From RUG11462 sp051877275 (GTDB lineage Bacteria; Bacillota; Clostridia; Oscillospirales; Acutalibacteraceae): a stretch of 5,371 nucleotides of DNA. Location: NCBI GenBank assembly GCA_051877275.1, contig JBJEIS010000029.1:1-5371 (forward strand). The letters run 5' to 3'. The notes below the pieces were generated by a model. The model was not told where the DNA came from and ran no database searches. It saw nothing but the letters and a program-made list of their open reading frames with translations. Below, piece after piece: positions 3,504 through 5,371 of the stretch; position 1 is the first letter of the stretch; each line of letters starts with the position of its first letter. The translations under genes and the position numbers were made by a program.

Positions 3504-5371
3504 ATGGCAATTTATAAGTGTAAGATTTGCGGAGCAATCTACGATGAGGAAAAAGAGGGAAAATCTGTTTCAGAACTTGATTGTTGTCCTGTTTGCAAAC
3601 AGGCGGTATCTAATTTAGTTCTTGTTGATGAGAATGTTTCAAAAATAACACCGGAATCTTATTCCGGAGAGTTGGCTTATGACAGTGCAACTGCTCGTCA
3701 CGATGAAACTTCACGCTATATGGAAGAAATTCATGAAATGGCTGTTACAGGGAAATCCATCGGCGGAGCTATGAGTACTAAAATGCCTATACCTAACTGG
3801 GACGATATTCTCTTGCTCGGCGCACAGCTTAATCCGCCTCCGTTAAATGACGGCGAAACAGTAGATACGACTACCGTAATTGGTAAGCATGCTAAAAAAC
3901 CAATGGTTTTAAATAGCCCGATTTATATATCACATATGTCTTTTGGTGCTTTGTCACGAGAAGTAAAAATTGCACTTGCAAAAGGTTCGGCTATGGCAAA
4001 AACTGCTATGTGCAGCGGTGAAGGCGGAATTTTACCGGAAGAAAAGGAAGCGTCATATAAATACATATTTGAATATATTCCAAACAAATACAGTGTGACT
4101 GATGAAAATCTTCGTACTTCAGATGCTATTGAGATAAAAATAGGTCAGGGAACAAAGCCGGGAATGGGTGGTCACCTACCAGGAGAAAAGGTTACTGAAG
4201 AAATTGCAGCTATTCGAGGCAAAAAACAAGGCGAGGATATTCAAAGCCCGAGCAAATTTCCTGAACTTAATTCTAAAGAAGATTTGCGAGATATGGTGGA
4301 TATGCTTCGTAAACGCTCGGACGGCCGTCCTATCGGAATAAAAATTGCTGCGGAAAATATAGAGAAAGATTTAGAATATTGTGTGTTTGCCAATCCTGAT
4401 TTTATTACAATTGATGGCAGAGGCGGCGCAACAGCTTCAAGTCCGTTGTTTCTTCGTGAGGCAACAACTGTTCCGACTGTTTATGCTCTTTCAAGAGCGA
4501 GAAAATATTTAGATTCTATTGGATCGGATATATCTCTAGTAATCACAGGAGGACTTAGAGTGTCAGCTGACTTTGCAAAAGCATTGGCAATGGGTGCTGA
4601 TGCTGTTGCTGTTGCGAGCGCCGGACTGATTGCGGCTGCTTGTCAGCAGTATCGCATCTGTGGAAGCGGTAACTGTCCAGTGGGTGTTGCAACACAAAAT
4701 CCTGAACTTAGAAAGAGGTTGCATATTGACGCTTCCGCACAGCGTGTTGCAAACTTTTTGAATGTTTCTTTGGAAGAACTAAAAACATTTGCTAGAGTTA
4801 CGGGAAATCATTCTGTTCACGGATTGTCGGTTGATAATCTTATCACAACTGACAGAGATATCGCGGAATACACAGGTATTCGTCATGCCGGTCAGGCGAA
4901 TAAACCTAATAATACTGAATTTAATAAAATTAATAATACGGAGGTTAAAACTATGAAGTACAAATGTAAATTATGCGGAGAGATTTTTGAGGTTAAGGAC
5001 GGTCAAGAACCGGTATGTCCACGTTGCGGTGCAAAAGGTGATAATCTTGAGCAGTATACAGCGGTAAGTAAGAATAAATATGCCGGTACACAAACTGAAA
5101 AAAATCTTCACGCTGCTTTTGACGGTGAGTCGGGAGCAAGAAATAAGTACACCTATTTTGCATCAATAGCAAAAAAAGAGGGCTTTGAACAGATTGCCGC
5201 ATTGTTTTTAAAAACTGCTGAAAATGAGCGTGAACATGCAAAAATGTGGTTCAAGGAGCTTGACGGTATAGGTGATACCGCAGCTAATCTTGCTGCAGCT
5301 GCTGACGGCGAAAATTATGAATGGACAGATATGTATGAAGGCTTTGCAAAAACAGCTGAAGAAGAGGGCTT
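3504..5371 (+). CDS. Rubredoxin-like / glutamate-synthase FMN domain / rubrerythrin fusion, 3'-truncated by the window edge
   Basis: ATG 3504 follows a GAGGTG Shine-Dalgarno site (3491-3496). The frame runs without a stop to the window edge (622 codons visible). Domain 1: a rubredoxin-like knuckle, C6-x2-C9 and C28-x2-C31. Domain 2 (~85-465): an FMN-binding glutamate synthase-type barrel with SHMSFGALS (143-151), SGEGG (171-175), GQGTKPGMGGHLPG (214-227), IDGRGGAT (303-310), ITGGLRVSADFAKALAMGAD (347-366) and a [3Fe-4S] motif C380-x5-C386-x4-C391 before GVATQ. The glutaminase domain of true GltB is absent, so ammonia transfer from glutamine is not possible by this chain alone. An Asn-rich linker (465-483) leads to domain 3 (from M484): a rubredoxin-like site C488/C491/C505/C508, then a ferritin-like diiron domain with E542, E575-x2-H578 and E603-x2-E606. 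The last ligand pair lies beyond the window. Likely a cytoplasmic peroxide reductase with a built-in flavin/iron-sulfur electron path (inference). An internal start at 4953 is possible. A sequencing error joining two genes cannot be excluded. Confidence 0.88.
   Translation, partial: MAIYKCKICGAIYDEEKEGKSVSELDCCPVCKQAVSNLVLVDENVSKITPESYSGELAYDSATARHDETSRYMEEIHEMAVTGKSIGGAMSTKMPIPNWDDILLLGAQLNPPPLNDGETVDTTTVIGKHAKKPMVLNSPIYISHMSFGALSREVKIALAKGSAMAKTAMCSGEGGILPEEKEASYKYIFEYIPNKYSVTDENLRTSDAIEIKIGQGTKPGMGGHLPGEKVTEEIAAIRGKKQGEDIQSPSKFPELNSKEDLRDMVDMLRKRSDGRPIGIKIAAENIEKDLEYCVFANPDFITIDGRGGATASSPLFLREATTVPTVYALSRARKYLDSIGSDISLVITGGLRVSADFAKALAMGADAVAVASAGLIAAACQQYRICGSGNCPVGVATQNPELRKRLHIDASAQRVANFLNVSLEELKTFARVTGNHSVHGLSVDNLITTDRDIAEYTGIRHAGQANKPNNTEFNKINNTEVKTMKYKCKLCGEIFEVKDGQEPVCPRCGAKGDNLEQYTAVSKNKYAGTQTEKNLHAAFDGESGARNKYTYFASIAKKEGFEQIAALFLKTAENEREHAKMWFKELDGIGDTAANLAAAADGENYEWTDMYEGFAKTAEEEG
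4940..4955 (+). promoter_or_regulatory. Internal Shine-Dalgarno site and ATG at the rubrerythrin boundary
   Basis: GGAGG at 4940-4944 lies eight bases before ATG 4953. The ATG begins MKYKCKLCG, a typical N-terminus for a reverse rubrerythrin with N-terminal rubredoxin domain. It is in frame with the upstream gene. The site could initiate a stand-alone rubrerythrin from the same mRNA, or be a relic of two separate genes. In the +1 frame a TGA (4954-4956) overlaps this ATG as ATGA, the usual arrangement for coupled genes, so a one-base change upstream would restore two separate genes. Confidence 0.6.

Noticed and set aside
4993..5241. 82-codon - strand frame
   Set aside because: It is antisense to the rubrerythrin domain, whose metal-ligand motifs show the + strand is the coding one.
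1..5371. CRISPR array, transposase or insertion sequence
   Set aside because: No regularly spaced repeats, transposase motifs or terminal inverted repeats with target duplications were seen on either strand.

Overview
The window looks like a piece of chromosome from an anaerobic, AT-rich Firmicute, most likely a gut Clostridia/Ruminococcaceae-type bacterium. This rests on the AT-rich codon use, strong Shine-Dalgarno sites, sigma-A promoters matching TTGACA-17-TATAAT exactly, a PerR plus N-terminal-rubredoxin ('reverse') rubrerythrin pairing known from clostridia, and a modular secreted protein of a type common in ruminococci. The genus cannot be fixed from sequence alone.

Layout. (1) Positions 3-2093 hold the 3' part of a large secreted protein whose start lies before the window. 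It has the end of a signal peptide, two diverged copies of one ~130-residue domain around a beta-rich middle domain, a Thr/Val/Glu linker, a short beta-repeat-like segment and a C-terminal module. No catalytic domain is recognised. (2) Positions 2094-2330 hold two hairpins (probable terminators) and then a consensus promoter for a 73-residue, two-helix membrane protein (2331-2552). (3) A tRNA-Leu(CAG) gene with encoded CCA lies at 2678-2764, followed by a strong terminator. A ~140-base stretch without a convincing gene follows, closed by a second, 18-bp hairpin. (4) From 3027 to the window end is one apparent operon: a consensus promoter overlapped by a PerR-box-like operator, perR (3094-3486), and, 17 bases later, a long gene starting at 3504 that stays open to the last base.

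The last gene is the most notable item. Read as given, it is one uninterrupted frame of at least 622 codons. It joins an N-terminal rubredoxin-like knuckle, a glutamate-synthase-type FMN/[3Fe-4S] domain without the glutaminase half, and a complete rubredoxin-like domain plus the first part of a rubrerythrin diiron domain. An internal ATG (4953) with a good Shine-Dalgarno sequence marks the rubrerythrin junction. The rubrerythrin could therefore be made both as a fusion and alone, or the two were recently separate genes.

Inferred physiology: PerR senses peroxide through its Fe site and represses its own operon. When peroxide appears, the operon supplies a peroxide-reducing rubrerythrin wired to a flavin/iron-sulfur module that could feed it electrons. 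Peroxide reduction by rubrerythrins is established for the family. The wiring through the GOGAT-like domain is inference.
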